Of a DNA stretch of 64,000 nucleotides, positions 62,831 to 64,000 are shown piece by piece (the stretch's first letter is position 1; every line of letters begins with the position of its first letter). A model generated the notes under the pieces. That model was given only the letters and a program-made list of their open reading frames with translations, did no database searches and was not told where the DNA came from. Source of the DNA: Bryobacterales bacterium (GTDB lineage Bacteria > Acidobacteriota > Terriglobia > Bryobacterales > Bryobacteraceae); assembly GCA_020852175.1 (NCBI GenBank), contig JADZBH010000042.1, positions 158,343 through 222,342 of the forward strand, in the 5' to 3' direction. The position numbers and the translations under genes are program-made.

Positions 62831-63794
62831 TCAGCTTCTCTTGTGCGTATTCGGCGGCGACACGGATTGCGTTCTTGATGGCGTTGGTGTTGGAAGAGCC
62901 ATGACAGATAATACAGACGCCTTTGACGCCCAGAAGGGGAGCGCCGCCGTATTCAGAATAATCGATGCGGCGTTTGAACCGCCGGAACCCGCCCCGGGCC
63001 AGCAGCGCACCGAGCTTTCCCAGTGCCGTGGCGGTCAGCGATTCGCGGAGGGTATGGGTAACCAGGTCGGCGACGCCTTCGCTGATCTTGAGCGCGACAT
63101 TCCCAGTGAAGCCGTCACAGACGACCACGTCGACTGTGCCTTTGTAAAGGTCACGGCCCTCGACGTTTCCGATGAAGTTGATGGGAAGGGACTTCAGCAG
63201 CGGCGTAGCGGCTTTGGTGAGTTCATTGCCCTTGTGCTCCTCCTCGCCGATGGAGAGCAGGCCCACGCGGGGATTCTCGCGGTGGAGGATGCTGCGGGAG
63301 TAGATTTCACCCATGACGGCGAACTGCGCCAACATGCGGGGAGAGGAATCGACATTGGCGCCAACGTCGAGCAGCACGGCGGGGTGGCCGTTGCGCGTGG
63401 GCAGGGTGGTGGCCAGCGAGGGGCGCTCGACGCCGTGGACGATCCCCTGGACCATCTTGGCGGTTGCCATGATGGCGCCCGTATTGCCGGCGGAAACGAC
63501 ACCATGGGCCTGGCCATCGCGGACAAGCCGGCTGGCGACACGGATGGAGGAGTCCTTTTTGGAACGCACGGCCTTGGCGGCCGAGTCGTCCATGGTGATC
63601 ACCTCCGAGGCATGGAGGACTTCGATCGGACACTCGCGCCAGCCGGAGTGTTTTTCCAACTCCGTGCGCACGGCCTCCTCGCGACCGACCAAAATGATTT
63701 TGACGCCGTAAGCGCGGGAGGCCGCGATGGCCCCCTCGACTTCAATGCGCGGGGCGTTGTCCCCGCCCATGGCGTCTACGGCGATGGTGACCAT
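62766..63794 (-). CDS. plsX: Phosphate acyltransferase (PlsX)
   Basis: PlsX makes acyl-phosphate from acyl-ACP for phospholipid synthesis. The 342-residue product has [12 protein letters not shown] at the N-terminus, [56 protein letters not shown], and [22 protein letters not shown]. It lies 18 bases after rpmF, the usual partner. The normal next gene, fabH, is absent; dsbD follows instead. Confidence 0.97.
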   Translation of the reverse strand: MVTIAVDAMGGDNAPRIEVEGAIAASRAYGVKIILVGREEAVRTELEKHSGWRECPIEVLHASEVITMDDSAAKAVRSKKDSSIRVASRLVRDGQAHGVVSAGNTGAIMATAKMVQGIVHGVERPSLATTLPTRNGHPAVLLDVGANVDSSPRMLAQFAVMGEIYSRSILHRENPRVGLLSIGEEEHKGNELTKAATPLLKSLPINFIGNVEGRDLYKGTVDVVVCDGFTGNVALKISEGVADLVTHTLRESLTATALGKLGALLARGGFRRFKRRIDYSEYGGAPLLGVKGVCIICHGSSNTNAIKNAIRVAAEYAQEKLNAKIEDELQRWTGARVATSAD

Positions 63795-63812
63795 GTGAGC
63801 GGCCGTAGGCGG

Positions 63813-63992
63813 TTACTCCTGGACTTCGACGACTTCGCGCGTGCGGTACTTGCCGCAATGCGGACAGGCGCGGTGGGGCACCATGGCCTGATGGCACTCG
63901 GGGCACTCGGCGATGGCGGGCTTTTTCAGAAAATCGTGAGCGCGGCGAGTCGAGGTGCGGCGCTTGGAATGGCGTCGTTTTGGATTAGGCAT
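63813..63992 (-). CDS. rpmF: 50S ribosomal protein L32
   Basis: This 59-residue protein, too short for a usual ORF cut-off, starts at ATG 63992 and ends at TAA 63815-63813. The N-terminus PNPKRRHSKRRTSTRRAHD is typical of L32. The zinc ribbon is ECPECH...RACPHCGKYRTREVV (two CxxC pairs). It is the first gene visible of the rpmF-plsX-dsbD unit; the promoter is outside the window. Confidence 0.97.
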   Translation of the reverse strand: MPNPKRRHSKRRTSTRRAHDFLKKPAIAECPECHQAMVPHRACPHCGKYRTREVVEVQE

Positions 63993-64000
63993 AGTGCTAC

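Overview
The window is a 64 kb piece of a high-GC bacterial chromosome. It most resembles an Acidobacteriota member of the Solibacter/Bryobacter type (order Bryobacterales). Three lines of evidence point there: a tandem run of secreted proteins with the TIGR03437-type C-terminal domain, two large TonB-dependent receptors with an N-terminal carboxypeptidase-regulatory-like domain (Oar type), and many secreted peptidases and hypothetical proteins among housekeeping genes. I see no rRNA, tRNA, insertion sequence, prophage, plasmid function or CRISPR array. Coding density is high, and many neighbouring genes overlap by 1 to 4 bases, so translational coupling is common. Taxonomy and family names are from memory of the families; no search was run.

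Layout. 1-7.1 kb: the C-terminal two thirds of pyruvate phosphate dikinase with a clear terminator, uvrA, and a TPR protein with two small exported unknowns. 7.1-11.4 kb (minus): a TonB-dependent receptor, a selenoprotein whose UGA (8711-8713) hides its true start at 8875, and a DsbD-N-like exported protein. 11.4-17.1 kb (plus): mutY, three TIGR03437-type proteins (two with a choice-of-anchor-V-like N-terminus and a heme-c-like motif), and an exported glycine-rich protein. 17.1-21.3 kb: a long structured leader ahead of a degenerate GGDEF protein, an SDR and an unknown membrane protein. 21.3-25.5 kb (minus): the operon phoH-ybeY-CBS/CorC-era-BON with a good promoter at 25427-25454. 25.6-27.3 kb: metX-metW. 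27.4-34.0 kb (minus): HpnI-like glycosyltransferase, thiC, an unknown 557-aa exported protein, a phosphodiesterase and a DUF2911 protein. 34.0-38.5 kb (plus): M24 aminopeptidase, CHASE2 histidine kinase and an NtrC-type regulator. 38.5-45.6 kb: yqeY, serA with a coupled 29-codon upstream ORF, an RRM protein, a PIN-TRAM membrane protein, ispD-ispF and an M28 peptidase. 45.6-49.3 kb: an AT-rich regulated promoter and an Oar-like receptor. 49.4-53.2 kb: an alpha/beta hydrolase divergent from cysD-cysN. 53.2-58.6 kb (minus): a giant tandem BadF-type activase and its HgdB-like partner. 58.8-64 kb (minus): rpmF, plsX, dsbD and an M28B peptidase.

How the genes work together. Envelope redox is a recurring theme: a CxxU thioredoxin-PDZ selenoprotein, a DsbD-N-like partner, a full DsbD, and proteins with CxxCH motifs. 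Sulfur and methionine metabolism is represented by cysD-cysN and metX-metW. CysN carries a C-terminal APS-kinase remnant without a P-loop, which suggests APS is not phosphorylated by this protein. The kinase and sigma-54 regulator at 35.3-38.5 kb form a two-component pair. The most notable findings are the unannotatable-by-ORF selenoprotein, the pseudo-APS-kinase fusion, the serA upstream ORF, the symmetric divergent promoter at 34.05 kb, and the unknown His/Cys protein next to thiC.
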